NCBI GenBank assembly: GCA_021779935.1
Contig: JAJXZT010000048.1
Location: forward strand, 124,001 to 188,000
DNA: 64,000 nt
Source: Acidobacteriota bacterium
GTDB taxonomy: Bacteria > Acidobacteriota > Terriglobia > Terriglobales > Acidobacteriaceae
Direction of reading: 5' to 3'
The notes under the pieces were generated by a model that saw only the letters and a list, made by a program, of their open reading frames with translations, was not told the origin of the DNA and made no database searches. Shown piece by piece: positions 25,539-34,627 of the stretch (the first letter of the stretch is position 1; each line of letters starts with the position of its first letter). A program made the translations under genes and the position numbers.

Positions 25539-25567
25539 ATCATATAAAGATGCCACGTTGGTTGCAA
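25539..25567 (-). promoter_or_regulatory. Sigma-70-type promoter, minus strand
   Basis: TTGCAA (25562-25567), 17-nt spacer, TATGAT (25539-25544), reading towards the small membrane protein and permease genes. The expected transcription start (~25532) is only a few nt before the chosen ATG. Confidence 0.42.
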
Positions 25568-25618
25568 ACACGTTTGTAGAGAGCCGGGAGAAAAAGGCAG
25601 GGTCTGGTAGACTGTCGC

Positions 25619-27226
25619 GTGGTGCGAAAAATCCACAAGAGCGCGTGGCTACTGGCCATCAGTTCGGGCGTCCTACAGGTCCTTGTTTTTCCCAAGCCGG
25701 GCCTATATTTCCTGTGCTGGGTGGCTCTTGCACCGCTGATGTACGCCATCTTGCGGGCGCGCGAAGCTGATGCGGCCCAACTGCTGACTGACGACACGTT
25801 TTCCTACCTGGTCCCCGCCACAAAAATGCAAGGCTTCCTTCTGGGATGGCTGTCGGGATTTATCTGCTACCTGGGAACCTGCTACTGGGTCTACCACGTC
25901 ATGCATCTCTATGGCGGGCTGAACCCTGCCCTGGCGGCGATCCTGCTGGTTCTATTCGCACTTTTTATCGGATTGCACCACGGAGTTTTCGGAGCGTTGC
26001 TGGCGTGGGCAGGGCAATCGCGCGCGGGCTTCAGCCGGCGAGCCCTTGTATTGGCGCCATTTCTTTGGGTGTCGGTGGAGTTGCTGCGGACGTACCTCGT
26101 GAGCTTTCCCTGGGACCTGCTGGGGACGGCACAAGTCAACAACGTCGCCTTGGCCCGCATTGCGACGGTGACAGGCGTCTACGGAATTTCGTTCGAGATC
26201 GCGCTGGTCAATGCGGCATTTGCGGCGGCATTTCTTGTCCGGCCGAGGCGCCGTCGTAATCTTCTGCTGGCTGCTGTCACGGCGGCTGTCGCTCTACAGG
26301 CGACGGAATTGATCCGTATTGAGCCCTCACCCGCGGACAGCACGGCGATGCTGGTGCAGCAGAACGTGCCAATACAGGACAATTGGACATACCAGGGTTA
26401 CGACAAACTGTTGAAGGACCTGGAGGCCACCAGTGTCCGGCATGAGCCGTTGTCTTCGGCTCCGAATGTAGTGATCTGGCCGGAGTCGCCGGCGCCCTTC
26501 TTTCTGAACGATCCTCTTTTTGTCTCGACGGTGACGGACATTGCGCGAAAAGATCAGGCCTACGTGATCGCCGGAAGCATTGGTGTGCCGCCGGATCAGG
26601 GTCCCGACCCGAAGCAGGTCTACAACTCCGCAGCGCTCTTCGATCCAGCGGGAGCGCTCATAGCTCGTTATGACAAGGTGCACCTTGTTCCGTGGGGCGA
26701 GTATGTTCCATTCCGGCGGATTTTCTCCTTTGCAAAATCGTTGACGGAGGATGTGGGTAATTTTGCGCGGGGTAGCAGCCGTGCGCCGCTCGAGCTCGGG
26801 AACAACAAGTACGGAGTGTTCATCTGCTACGAGTCCGTGTTTCCCGGCGAAATCCGGCAGTTTGCGGACCGCGGAGCGCAAGTGTTCGTGAACATCTCCA
26901 ATGACGGCTGGTTCGGCAACAGCGGAGCGCCCGAACAGCACCTGAACATGGCGCGCATGAGGGCAATCGAGAACGACCGCTGGCTGCTGCGCGACACGAA
27001 CACGGGAATTACCGCCTCGATCGATCCGCTGGGCCGCATTGTGGCGCAGGCGCCGATGCACGAACGTACCGCGCTGGAGGCGCCGTATGCGCTGCGGAAC
27101 AGCACGACGTTCTATACGCGCTACGGCGACTGGTTCCCGATCATGTGTGCGATAATTTCGTTGATAGGGCTACTGTGGCGTGCCAGGCATGGTGCGCACC
27201 TAGTGGAGCCCCAACCCGTATCGTAG
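25619..27226 (+). CDS. lnt: Apolipoprotein N-acyltransferase
   Basis: 535 residues, normal size. The N-terminal half is polytopic (about six helices to residue ~210), and the C-terminal half is a nitrilase-fold domain. The catalytic triad is visible: Glu in IWPESPAPFF, Lys in YDKVHLVPWGEYVPF and Cys in FICYESVFPGE, followed by NISNDGWFGNS and HLNMARMRAIENDR. It transfers an acyl chain to the N-terminal Cys of lipoproteins in the inner membrane. The start is GTG. prfB begins 12 nt after the stop. Confidence 0.94.
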   Translation: MVRKIHKSAWLLAISSGVLQVLVFPKPGLYFLCWVALAPLMYAILRAREADAAQLLTDDTFSYLVPATKMQGFLLGWLSGFICYLGTCYWVYHVMHLYGGLNPALAAILLVLFALFIGLHHGVFGALLAWAGQSRAGFSRRALVLAPFLWVSVELLRTYLVSFPWDLLGTAQVNNVALARIATVTGVYGISFEIALVNAAFAAAFLVRPRRRRNLLLAAVTAAVALQATELIRIEPSPADSTAMLVQQNVPIQDNWTYQGYDKLLKDLEATSVRHEPLSSAPNVVIWPESPAPFFLNDPLFVSTVTDIARKDQAYVIAGSIGVPPDQGPDPKQVYNSAALFDPAGALIARYDKVHLVPWGEYVPFRRIFSFAKSLTEDVGNFARGSSRAPLELGNNKYGVFICYESVFPGEIRQFADRGAQVFVNISNDGWFGNSGAPEQHLNMARMRAIENDRWLLRDTNTGITASIDPLGRIVAQAPMHERTALEAPYALRNSTTFYTRYGDWFPIMCAIISLIGLLWRARHGAHLVEPQPVS

Positions 27227-27238
27227 GAGAACCTCCCA

Positions 27239-28343
27239 ATGGTAGAACAGCTCGAACAGGAATACTCGGTCCTGAAAGACAAGGTCCGCGAGCTACGGGA
27301 GTATCTTTGACGCGCCCAAGCTGCGCGCTCAATTGCAGGAAGTAGAAGAGAAAGTATCCGGCCCGAATTTCTGGTCCGATCCCGAAAACTCACAGAGAGT
27401 CATGCGCGAGCGCAAGCGTCTGGAAGACGCGATTGCAATCGACGGCGAACTGGCGCGCCGCTCGGATGACATCGTCGCCTACTTTGAACTGGCCCACGAA
27501 GGCGAAACAGTCGAGTCCGAAATCGAACGCGAACTGACATCGCTGCGGACGGTGATCGATAAGTTGGAGACGGAGACGCTGCTCTCCGGCGAAAGCGACC
27601 GCCTCAATGCCATTGTTACGATCCATCCGGGCGCTGGCGGCACCGAGTCCCAGGACTGGGCCGAGATGTTGATGCGTATGTACCTGCGCTGGTGCGAACG
27701 CAAGGGCTTCGAGACCGTACTCAACGATCACCAGCCCGGCGAAGAAGCAGGCATCAAATCGGCAACGTTCAGCGTTAGTGGCGAATTCGCCTATGGATTG
27801 CTGACGAGCGAGATCGGTGTGCACCGGTTGGTGCGCATCTCTCCCTTCGATCAGGCGCAGCGGCGGCACACATCCTTCGCCAGCGTCTATGTTTCGCCCG
27901 AAATCGACGACAGCATCGACATCGTCGTCAAGCCCGAAGAGATTCGCATAGATACGTTCCGGTCGGGCGGCAAGGGTGGACAGCACGTTAACACCACGGA
28001 TTCGGCGGTGCGCATCACACACTTTACGACCGGAATCGTGGTGAGCTGCCAGAACGAACGCTCACAGCACAAGAATCGCGAACGGGCATTCAAAATTCTC
28101 CGCTCAAAACTGTATGAGTTTGAGTTGGAGAAAAAACGAGCGGTATCAAGGGCAGTGGAGGATTCGAAACTCGAAATCGACTTCGGCTCGCAGATCCGTT
28201 CCTACGTACTGCAGCCGTACCAGATGATCAAGGACCACCGGACGAAGTATGAGGTGGGAGACGTCGACCGCGTGCTCGATGGCGACCTTGATGGTTTCAT
28301 TCGCGCCTATCTGCAAATGCGGCGCGCGGAGCAGAAATCCTGA
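27239..28343 (+). CDS. prfB: Peptide chain release factor 2, with programmed +1 frameshift
   Basis: Assembled from two frames: 27239-27307 (23 codons ending in CTT before an in-frame TGA), then 27309-28343 after skipping the T at 27308; total 367 residues, normal for RF2. Hallmarks: the stop-recognition SPF tripeptide (VRISPFDQAQRR) and the peptidyl-hydrolysis GGQ motif (SGGKGGQHVN). It releases peptides at UGA and UAA, and the frameshift gives autoregulation, because scarce RF2 lets ribosomes shift past the UGA. The next gene overlaps the stop (TGATG), so it may be cotranslated. Confidence 0.96.
27296..27311 (+). promoter_or_regulatory. prfB programmed +1 frameshift site
   Basis: CGGGAGTATCTTTGAC: the slippery CTT-TGA-C is identical to the classical RF2 site, and a Shine-Dalgarno-like GGGAG sits 3 nt before CTT at the spacing known to promote the shift. 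Confidence 0.92.
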
Positions 28344-28930
28344 TGAGCGGAACCGCACTGACGGATCGATTCGACGAGGCTGTTAAGCTGGCGACCGACT
28401 TGCACCGCCAGCAGCGTCGCAAGGGTGGCAACGTGCCCTACATGGCGCACCTGCTACAAGTGGCGGGACTTGTGCTCGAATTCGGCGGTGACGAGGACAC
28501 GGTAATCGCCGCGCTTCTGCACGATGCCGTGGAAGACCAGGGCGGGACCGCGACCGACGTACTGATCCGCAGCCGGTTCGGTGAAACGGTTGCGAACGTC
28601 GTGCTGGAGTGCAGCGATTCAGCGGGTGACCCCAAGCCGGCATGGAGCGTACGCAAAGAGAAATTCATTGCGAGCATTCCAACTCTAAGTCCGGCGGCGC
28701 GCCTGGTTTCACTGGCCGATAAACTGCACAACGTGCGGTCCATCATCGCGGACTATCGGCAAAATGGAGACCGTGCATGGGATCACTTCAAGGGCAAGCG
28801 CGAAGGAACGTTGTGGTATTACCGCCAGGCGACGGCGGCATATCGCGCGACAGGCAATGAATTTCTTGTCGGGGAACTGGAACGAGCGCTGCATGAACTG
28901 GTCGTGCTGACCGGGGAAACCAAGTTCTGA
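28343..28930 (+). CDS. HD-domain phosphohydrolase (SpoT/MESH1-like)
   Basis: 195 residues. The HD metal-binding pattern is His...HD...Asp: YMAHLLQVAGLV, then ALLHDAVEDQGG and, further on, SLADKLHNVRSI, as in ppGpp-hydrolase-like HD proteins (family 'HxxxVa..l...g.d...iaAaLLHDavEDt'). No synthetase or TGS domain is present. It may hydrolyse (p)ppGpp or another nucleotide. The ATG overlaps the prfB stop (TGATG), so it is translationally linked to prfB. Confidence 0.9.
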   Translation: MSGTALTDRFDEAVKLATDLHRQQRRKGGNVPYMAHLLQVAGLVLEFGGDEDTVIAALLHDAVEDQGGTATDVLIRSRFGETVANVVLECSDSAGDPKPAWSVRKEKFIASIPTLSPAARLVSLADKLHNVRSIIADYRQNGDRAWDHFKGKREGTLWYYRQATAAYRATGNEFLVGELERALHELVVLTGETKF

Positions 28931-28952
28931 CAGTAAGTGTTGAGGTGACGTC

Positions 28953-30092
28953 GTGGCCCAAATGCTCGACATGATCCGGCAGTCGGCGGTTCCCGCAACC
29001 CTCATGCGAACCGCGGCCAAGGGTGCACTAGCGCTGCCAGAGTCCGAGATGTTGGAGATACTTGTGTATCTGGCCGCGCACCCTGTTTTCGGAGAACAGG
29101 CGCAGCTCACGCTGGCGGGCTGGGAAGAATCATCGCTTGTGGCAATCTGCGCGGATACGCAAACGCCGGCCTCGGTCCTGGAATATTTCATCTCCCCGGA
29201 AAATCATCGCACGGCTGTATTGAGGGCACTCCTGTCGAACGAGGCGGTACCAGAGGAGCGGATCGCGGAAGCTGCGCGGTCTGCAGCTGTTGGAATGGCA
29301 CGTGATTTTCTGGAGCACCCGCGTATCCGGGCTAGTGTTCCCGTTCTGCGTGCGCTGGCGGAAAATCCGAACCTTGGCCACGCGATACATCAAGCCTTGC
29401 AACAGCGCCTTGAGGCACTGGGCGTTCATCCAAACGAAAGTGCGTTCGAACTGGAAGATTTTGCTGCACAGTCCGGCACTGTGCCTTATGAAGTCCAACA
29501 CGCGGCAGAGATTATCGCGGAAGAGGGGAAGCCCTTCCAGCTTGTGATGGAACACCCGGATGAAGAGGACCTGCTGGCGGCACTGGCTCCATTGGCGGGC
29601 GTAGAAGTGCAGGGAAGTGCTGCTAACGTGGCGAGGCTCGCAGAAGTGAAGGCGCCCGAGCACAAAGAGCGCATTTCAGTGCTCCAGAAAATTGCGCGCA
29701 TGTCGGTTGGCGATCGTGTGCAACTGGCGATGAAAGGCACTCGCGACGAGCGCTTCATCCTCATCCGCGACGGGTCGAAGGTGGTCTCGCTGGCAGTGCT
29801 GGAGTCGCCGAAGGTGACGGAAACGGAGGTGGAGGCTTATGCGTCGATGAAAAACGTGCAGGAGTCGGTCCTTCGCACCATTGCTTCCAAGCGCAGGTTC
29901 CTCAAGCAATATGTCGTGATACGCGCGCTGGTCAATAACCCGCGCACGCCGCTCGATGTATCGCTTCCGCTGATGAATCATCTGTTGATGACAGATCTCC
30001 GGCACCTCACGATGAACAAGAACGTCGGTGAAATGCTGCGGAAAATAGCGCTGAAGCAGTATCGGGACAAGCTCGAATCGCGCAAGACTTAA
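28953..30092 (+). CDS. Repeat-helical hypothetical protein
   Basis: 379 residues, no signal peptide or membrane segment. It is made of short helical units (LMRTAAKGALALPESEMLEI, LRALAENPNLGHAIHQALQQ, VLRTIASKRRFLKQYVVIRA with NNPRTPLDVSLPLMNHLL) resembling HEAT or leucine-rich-variant repeats, with a helical linker in the middle. Starts at GTG with a GAGGTG site. It follows the HD gene by 22 nt on the same strand. I associate such proteins with Acidobacteriota but know no function; a protein-protein scaffold is likely. Confidence 0.7.
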   Translation: MAQMLDMIRQSAVPATLMRTAAKGALALPESEMLEILVYLAAHPVFGEQAQLTLAGWEESSLVAICADTQTPASVLEYFISPENHRTAVLRALLSNEAVPEERIAEAARSAAVGMARDFLEHPRIRASVPVLRALAENPNLGHAIHQALQQRLEALGVHPNESAFELEDFAAQSGTVPYEVQHAAEIIAEEGKPFQLVMEHPDEEDLLAALAPLAGVEVQGSAANVARLAEVKAPEHKERISVLQKIARMSVGDRVQLAMKGTRDERFILIRDGSKVVSLAVLESPKVTETEVEAYASMKNVQESVLRTIASKRRFLKQYVVIRALVNNPRTPLDVSLPLMNHLLMTDLRHLTMNKNVGEMLRKIALKQYRDKLESRKT

Positions 30093-30149
30093 CAGTGGCA
30101 GAGTTCTCCACGCTGGAAATTTCAAAAATTCAAAAACAGAGAAGTGAAG

Positions 30150-30560
30150 ATGGCAGAAGATGTAATCACGAATGTCTTAAGGAATGCCCGTACGATTGCC
30201 GTCATCGGACTTTCCAACGATCCGATGCGCCCGAGCTACGGCGTGACGGAGTACATGCAGCGGCAGGGGTACCGGATCATCCCTGTGAATCCCAGCGTGC
30301 CGGAGATTCTCGGCGAGAAGTCGTATGCAAAATTAAGCGACATCCCCGGCAAGATTGATATTGTCGATGTCTTCCGGCGTCCGGAGGCCGTTCCTGAAAT
30401 CGTGGACGAGGTGATTGCGCTCAAACTGCCGGTGATTTGGTTGCAGGAGTCCGTGGTGCATGACGAGGCGGCTGAAAAGGCGAGAAACGCAGGGGTGACG
30501 GTCATCATGGACAAGTGCATCTTGAAGGAGCACTACGCCCGGCGCTCACAGTTGGGATAA
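30150..30560 (+). CDS. CoA-binding-domain protein (YccU-type)
   Basis: 136 residues forming a single Rossmann-like CoA-binding domain: ARTIAVIGLSNDPMRPSYGV, then YRIIPVNPS, IDIVDVFRRPEAVPEIVDE and LPVIWLQESVVHDEAAEKAR. This order matches the YccU family, whose members bind CoA or acyl-CoA, but whose reaction is not established. I chose the ATG at 30150; an in-frame GTG/ATG two codons upstream is possible. Convergent with rarA. Confidence 0.88.
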   Translation: MAEDVITNVLRNARTIAVIGLSNDPMRPSYGVTEYMQRQGYRIIPVNPSVPEILGEKSYAKLSDIPGKIDIVDVFRRPEAVPEIVDEVIALKLPVIWLQESVVHDEAAEKARNAGVTVIMDKCILKEHYARRSQLG

Positions 30561-30580
30561 AAAGTATCGGATCGTAACTC

Positions 30581-31966
30581 TTACTCTTTCTCTTTGGGGC
30601 CTTCTTCCCCTGGCTCCGCACTGCGCTTTCGGCTGGATTCTGCGCGTTTCTGGCGAATCTGCGCGAGCCGGTCCTGGATGCGCTTTTCCACTCCCTCTGA
30701 CGTCGGGTGATAGTACGTGCGGTTCTTCAGGTTGTCGGGCAGACACTGCATGTCCGCGACTTTTTCTTCCAGGTCGTGGGCATACTGATAACCGTTGCCG
30801 TAACCGATTTCCTTCATCAGCTTCGTGGGGGCATTGCGCAGGTGCAGCGGGACCGGATCGGCGGCGGTGCTTTCCACGTCGCGCTGGACGTTTTGGTAAG
30901 CCGTGTACAAAGCGTTCGACTTCGGCGCAATCGACAGATAAACCGCGGCTTGCGCGAGTGCGAGATTTCCTTCCGGCATCCCTATGAAGTCGACCGCGTC
31001 GCGTGCGGCCACGGCCAGTTCGAGAGCATGCGGGTCGGCAAGGCCTATGTCTTCGACGGCCATGCGTACGATGCGACGCGCGATGTACAGGGGGTCTTCG
31101 CCGGACTCAATCATGCGGCCCAGCCAGTAGAGCGTGGCATCTGGATCGCTGTTCCGAACGGATTTATGCAGCGCGGAGATGAGGTTGTAGTGCTCCTCAC
31201 CGGACTTGTCATAGCGCAGGACGCGCTTTTGCAGAGCGTCTTCCACTATCTTGCCGGTGATGACGCCACCGCTGGCGCCTCCCGCCGCTTCCACTGCGAG
31301 AGTAGAGGCTATCTCCAGCACGTTGTAGGCGCTGCGGGCGTCGCCGCTGGCGTACGCCGCGATGCGCGCCAGGGCCTCTTCTTCCGCAGTTAGTTTTAGC
31401 AGGCCAAGGCCGCGCTCTTCGTCGAGCAGCGCCCGCTGCATGAGTACGACGATCTGCTCCTCGGTGAGCGGATTGAGCAGGTACACGCGTGAACGCGAGA
31501 GCAGCGCGGAGATCACTTCAAAGGATGGGTTCTCGGTGGTCGCGCCGATCAGGCGGATATTGCCCTTTTCCACGTGCGGCAGGAAGGCGTCCTGCTGTGC
31601 CTTGTTGAAGCGGTGAATCTCATCGATGAAGACGATGGTGCGAGTTCCATATTGGCGAGCGCGCTCGGCCTCGGCCATCACCTGCTTGATTTCCTTGATT
31701 CCCGCCAGTACGGCTGAGAACTCGACGAACTCGGCATTGGTACGGCGGGCGATGATCTGCGCCAGCGTTGTCTTGCCGACTCCGGGCGGCCCCCAGAAAA
31801 TCAGCGAACCAAGATCGTCGCGCTCGATTTGGACACGCAATGACTTTCCAGAGGCCAGAATATGCTCCTGACCGACGAATTCGTCGAAATCGCGCGGGCG
31901 CATACGATCAGCGAGGGGCCGGGAGCGATCGATGGGTTCGTTCGAAATTGCGTGAAAGAGAGACAT
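30581..31966 (-). CDS. rarA: Replication-associated recombination protein RarA (MgsA)
   Basis: 461 residues. AAA+ ATPase with Walker A (GPPGVGKTT), Walker B and the family-specific FIDEIHRFNKAQQDAFLPHV, sensor 1 GATTENPSFEVISALLSRSR, and the C-terminal MgsA domain (RDAVDFIGMPEGNLALAQAA with the YHPTSEG motif). The N-terminal LADRMRPRDFDEFVGQEHI is typical. It acts at stalled replication forks with SSB. The C-terminus has a Lys/Glu/Ser-rich extension. Upstream TrmH-type gene is on the same strand, 23 nt away. Confidence 0.96.
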   Translation of the reverse strand: MSLFHAISNEPIDRSRPLADRMRPRDFDEFVGQEHILASGKSLRVQIERDDLGSLIFWGPPGVGKTTLAQIIARRTNAEFVEFSAVLAGIKEIKQVMAEAERARQYGTRTIVFIDEIHRFNKAQQDAFLPHVEKGNIRLIGATTENPSFEVISALLSRSRVYLLNPLTEEQIVVLMQRALLDEERGLGLLKLTAEEEALARIAAYASGDARSAYNVLEIASTLAVEAAGGASGGVITGKIVEDALQKRVLRYDKSGEEHYNLISALHKSVRNSDPDATLYWLGRMIESGEDPLYIARRIVRMAVEDIGLADPHALELAVAARDAVDFIGMPEGNLALAQAAVYLSIAPKSNALYTAYQNVQRDVESTAADPVPLHLRNAPTKLMKEIGYGNGYQYAHDLEEKVADMQCLPDNLKNRTYYHPTSEGVEKRIQDRLAQIRQKRAESSRKRSAEPGEEGPKEKE

Positions 31967-31989
31967 ACAAATTTTCAGGGTGTCGCTGC

Positions 31990-32823
31990 TTATTCGGCGG
32001 CTTCCGGTTGGGCCTTCCGCCTCTGCCGTGCCGCTTCGTACAAGATGATGGAAGCGGCAATACCCGCATTTAACGACTCCACTCGCGGAGAGTGGGGAAT
32101 TGCGATCATCTCATCTGCGTCAGCCAGTACGTTCTTCGGCACGCCCGCGCCTTCGCTGCCGACAAAGACCGCCACCGGCCCTGTCAGATCTACCTCGTCC
32201 AGTGGCGTCCCCTTGTGAGACGACGTGGCAGCAATTCTGACGCCAGCGGAGCGAAGGCTAGAGGAGACGTCTTCAAAACTGGTCTTGACCACCGGCAGAC
32301 GGAAGATTGAACCGGCTGAGGCGCGGATCACTTTTGGATTCATGGCGGCCACTGTTTTTTCCAGGGCCAGCACGCCGCTGGCGCCGAAGGCTTCGGCGGA
32401 GCGGATCATCGTTCCCAGGTTGCCGGGGTCTTGTATGCCGGCTGCGCCCAGCAGCAACAGGTTCGGGGTGCGCAGTATGTCCTGTAGGGACAGATCCTTA
32501 AGCTTCACCAGTGCGGCGACTCCCTGCGGGGTCTCCGTACTGACAGCGCTCTGAAATACTTCATCCGGGAGAAGCAGCGTCTCGGTGTGGCTGCCGATCT
32601 GGGGAAGCAGTCCGGCAGCGCGTTGCTGGCCGGATTGGCTGAAGAAGACGGTTTTGATGCGCAGGCCGCTGCGAATGGCCTCTTCCAGGGTGCGCAAACC
32701 CTCGATGGCGCAGTAGCCGTCGTCAGTAAGTTCGGCCTGCGTAAAGGCTCGGCGTAGGTCCTTAACCAGCGAATTCTGCCGGCTGGTAACCAGACGTAGC
32801 CGCTCCTGGATCTCTTCGGTCAT
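31990..32823 (-). CDS. TrmH/SpoU-family RNA 2'-O-methyltransferase
   Basis: 277 residues from an ATG with a strong GGAGGAG site (upstream in-frame codons lack one). A substrate-binding N-terminal domain (VTSRQNSLVKDLRRAF) is followed by a SPOUT domain with the three motifs: motif 1 in GIQDPGNLGTMIRSAEAFGA, motif 2 FVGSEGAGVPKNVL and motif 3 IPHSPRVESLNAGIAASIIL. It methylates rRNA or tRNA ribose; the target is not identifiable from sequence. Likely cotranscribed with rarA. Confidence 0.92.
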   Translation of the reverse strand: MTEEIQERLRLVTSRQNSLVKDLRRAFTQAELTDDGYCAIEGLRTLEEAIRSGLRIKTVFFSQSGQQRAAGLLPQIGSHTETLLLPDEVFQSAVSTETPQGVAALVKLKDLSLQDILRTPNLLLLGAAGIQDPGNLGTMIRSAEAFGASGVLALEKTVAAMNPKVIRASAGSIFRLPVVKTSFEDVSSSLRSAGVRIAATSSHKGTPLDEVDLTGPVAVFVGSEGAGVPKNVLADADEMIAIPHSPRVESLNAGIAASIILYEAARQRRKAQPEAAE

Positions 32824-33052
32824 GCCATCTCCTCCCCAAAATTGGGCTCGCCCAAATATTTTGGGGTCGATGCGATTGGCGCAAAGCACGTCGCTAGGAC
32901 ATAATACGCTCTTAGCGGGAGTGAATTCCGGCGCGAGAATTCGTCGCCGCCTGCGGACTCTCCTCCCGCTTTTGGGCAGCAACTTGGCAGCCGCCGTAGC
33001 GGTATGTTAGTGTTCGCTGGCTTAAGTCTACGTCGATAGGGGACAATAACGG

Positions 33053-33700
33053 GTGCACCCCGAAATCATCAAAATCAATCCGATCGAGCCGGAAGCGGCA
33101 CTTGTAGCTTATGCCGCGGAACAGATTCGGCAGGGACAAGTGCTCGGTATTCCGACCGACACGTTCTATGGTCTGGCGGCCGATCCATTCAATTTGCATG
33201 CCGTCGATCGCGTCTATGAGATCAAAACCAGGGGCCGTCACAAGCCTTTGTCGCTTTTGATCGAGAGCATCGACCAGGCGGAAGAACTCGCCAAGCCGCT
33301 GCCCGACGAGTTCTACATGCTGGCCGAGCATTTCTGGCCCGGGCCATTGACGATTATTGTTTCGGCGGCGCCAAGACTGCCCCTGAAGGTCACGGCAAAC
33401 ACCGGCAATATTGCCGTCCGAATACCGGCAGCGCCAATCCCCCTGGCAATCATTCGTGCCTGCGGAGTGCCGGTTACCGCCACGTCGTCGAACTTGAGCG
33501 GCGCGGCCGAATGCACCACCGCCGAGGCCGTACGCGATCAACTGAAGGAAAGCATTTCGATCATCCTCGATGGCGGTACGTCGCCGCGTAGCGTGCCTTC
33601 CACGATTGTGAATCTCGCCGAGAAAAAGGGCGGGTGGAAGGTGCTTCGAGAAGGCGCCATTCCACTTCAGGAAATCGAGGACCTGCTCGGCGACCAATGA
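33053..33700 (+). CDS. Sua5/YciO/YrdC-family threonylcarbamoyl-AMP synthase
   Basis: 215 residues from a GTG start. The family pattern is clear: VLGIPTDTFYGLAADPFN near residue 35, KTRGRHKPLSLLIES (KR.....P), FWPGPLTIIV and VPVTATSSNLSGAAECTT. It makes threonylcarbamoyl-AMP for the t6A modification of ANN-decoding tRNAs. It lacks the extra C-terminal Sua5 domain, so it is the short TsaC-like form. The YdcF-like gene starts inside its stop codon (ATGA). Confidence 0.92.
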   Translation: MHPEIIKINPIEPEAALVAYAAEQIRQGQVLGIPTDTFYGLAADPFNLHAVDRVYEIKTRGRHKPLSLLIESIDQAEELAKPLPDEFYMLAEHFWPGPLTIIVSAAPRLPLKVTANTGNIAVRIPAAPIPLAIIRACGVPVTATSSNLSGAAECTTAEAVRDQLKESISIILDGGTSPRSVPSTIVNLAEKKGGWKVLREGAIPLQEIEDLLGDQ

Positions 33701-34317
33701 GTGACGTTTTGAAAACGGGGCGCCGCTGGATCGTCAGGACCGTACTCGTCCTTCTGGCCGCGTACGCTATTTTCTTCGTCACATCCTGTTTCCGCGTGGT
33801 CGGGCAGTCCAAGCTTGACGAGGCGCGTCCGGCCGATGCAATCGTAATTTTTGGGGCGGCGGAGTATGTTGGTCATCCTTCACCGGTACTGAAGGCCCGG
33901 CTGGATCACGCACTGATGCTTTATCGTCGGGGCCTTGCGCCCATGCTGATCACTACCGGGGGATCGGGCTGGGACACGAAGTATACGGAAGGCGGAGTCG
34001 GCAGAGACTATCTCGCCTCCAAGGGCGTTCCGGATGCCAACCTGATCGCTGAAACGATCAGCACGAGCACGGCGCAATCCGCCGAGCGCATTGCGGTCAT
34101 CATGCGTGCCAACAACATGAAGACCTGCGTAGCCGTCAGCGATCCCTACCACATGTTTCGCATCAAGCAGATGCTCCGGGCGAATGGCATCACGGTGTAC
34201 ACTTCGCCGCGCCCGGAAGTCCGCGTCAGCATGAGAGACGATCTTCTCGGAATCATGCGCGAGGCGCTCAGCTATACACTTTGGCGCATGCATATCACCC
34301 AGGTTTTTGAGCTGTAA
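33697..34317 (+). CDS. YdcF/DUF218-family membrane-anchored protein
   Basis: 206 residues from the ATG overlapping the previous stop (ATGA). One N-terminal transmembrane helix (about 11-33) precedes a DUF218 domain: ADAIVIFGAAEYVGHPSPVL with RLDHALMLYRRGLAPMLITTGG, then AETISTSTAQSAERI and VSDPYHMFRIKQMLR. Family members are associated with cell-wall or envelope processes; the reaction is unknown. The conserved His in DPYHMFR and the Asn/Thr run in TSTAQSAE are present. Confidence 0.87.
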   Translation: MSDVLKTGRRWIVRTVLVLLAAYAIFFVTSCFRVVGQSKLDEARPADAIVIFGAAEYVGHPSPVLKARLDHALMLYRRGLAPMLITTGGSGWDTKYTEGGVGRDYLASKGVPDANLIAETISTSTAQSAERIAVIMRANNMKTCVAVSDPYHMFRIKQMLRANGITVYTSPRPEVRVSMRDDLLGIMREALSYTLWRMHITQVFEL

Positions 34318-34404
34318 CCATTTGTTTGCCTTCGGCCGGTGGCAAGGTACGATGGTGGTGTCATCAAGCTCCGCTTGCGGGGCAATTCTCATGGAGTGAT
34401 CGTA

Positions 34405-34566
34405 ATGGCGAATACACCGGGCACGGCGGCGCCGCAAAGCGGCATCTACTGGTGCAGCGTTTGCAAGACCCCTGTGCAGTTCAAGGCGGGCGAGATACTG
34501 CCCGTCTGCAAGAATCAATGTGGGCGTGGCAACTGGGAGTTTGTTCGGGCTTCCGAACAGAAGTAG
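34405..34566 (+). CDS. Small zinc-ribbon protein
   Basis: 53 residues from an ATG with GGAG 8 nt upstream. It contains a CxxC pair (YWCSVCKTP) and a second Cys pair (VCKNQCGRGNW), which can hold one zinc ion, preceded by a short Ala/Pro-rich N-terminus. Function unknown; similar tiny rubredoxin-like/zinc-ribbon proteins are common. A strong terminator follows. Confidence 0.72.
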   Translation: MANTPGTAAPQSGIYWCSVCKTPVQFKAGEILPVCKNQCGRGNWEFVRASEQK

Positions 34567-34576
34567 CAGGATACGA

Positions 34577-34618
34577 GGGCGAAGTTCCTGCCAGCGGCAA
34601 GGGCTTCGCCCATTTTTT
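34577..34618. terminator. Terminator after the zinc-ribbon gene
   Basis: 8-bp stem GGGCGAAG (34577-34584) with CTTCGCCC (34604-34611), long loop that itself can pair (CTGCCAGCGGCAAG), followed by ATTTTTT. It lies between two convergent genes. Confidence 0.75.
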
Positions 34619-34627
34619 AAAGACGCC

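Noticed and set aside
27239-27310. Short independent 23-codon gene before prfB
   Set aside because: It is the first segment of prfB, joined by the programmed +1 frameshift.
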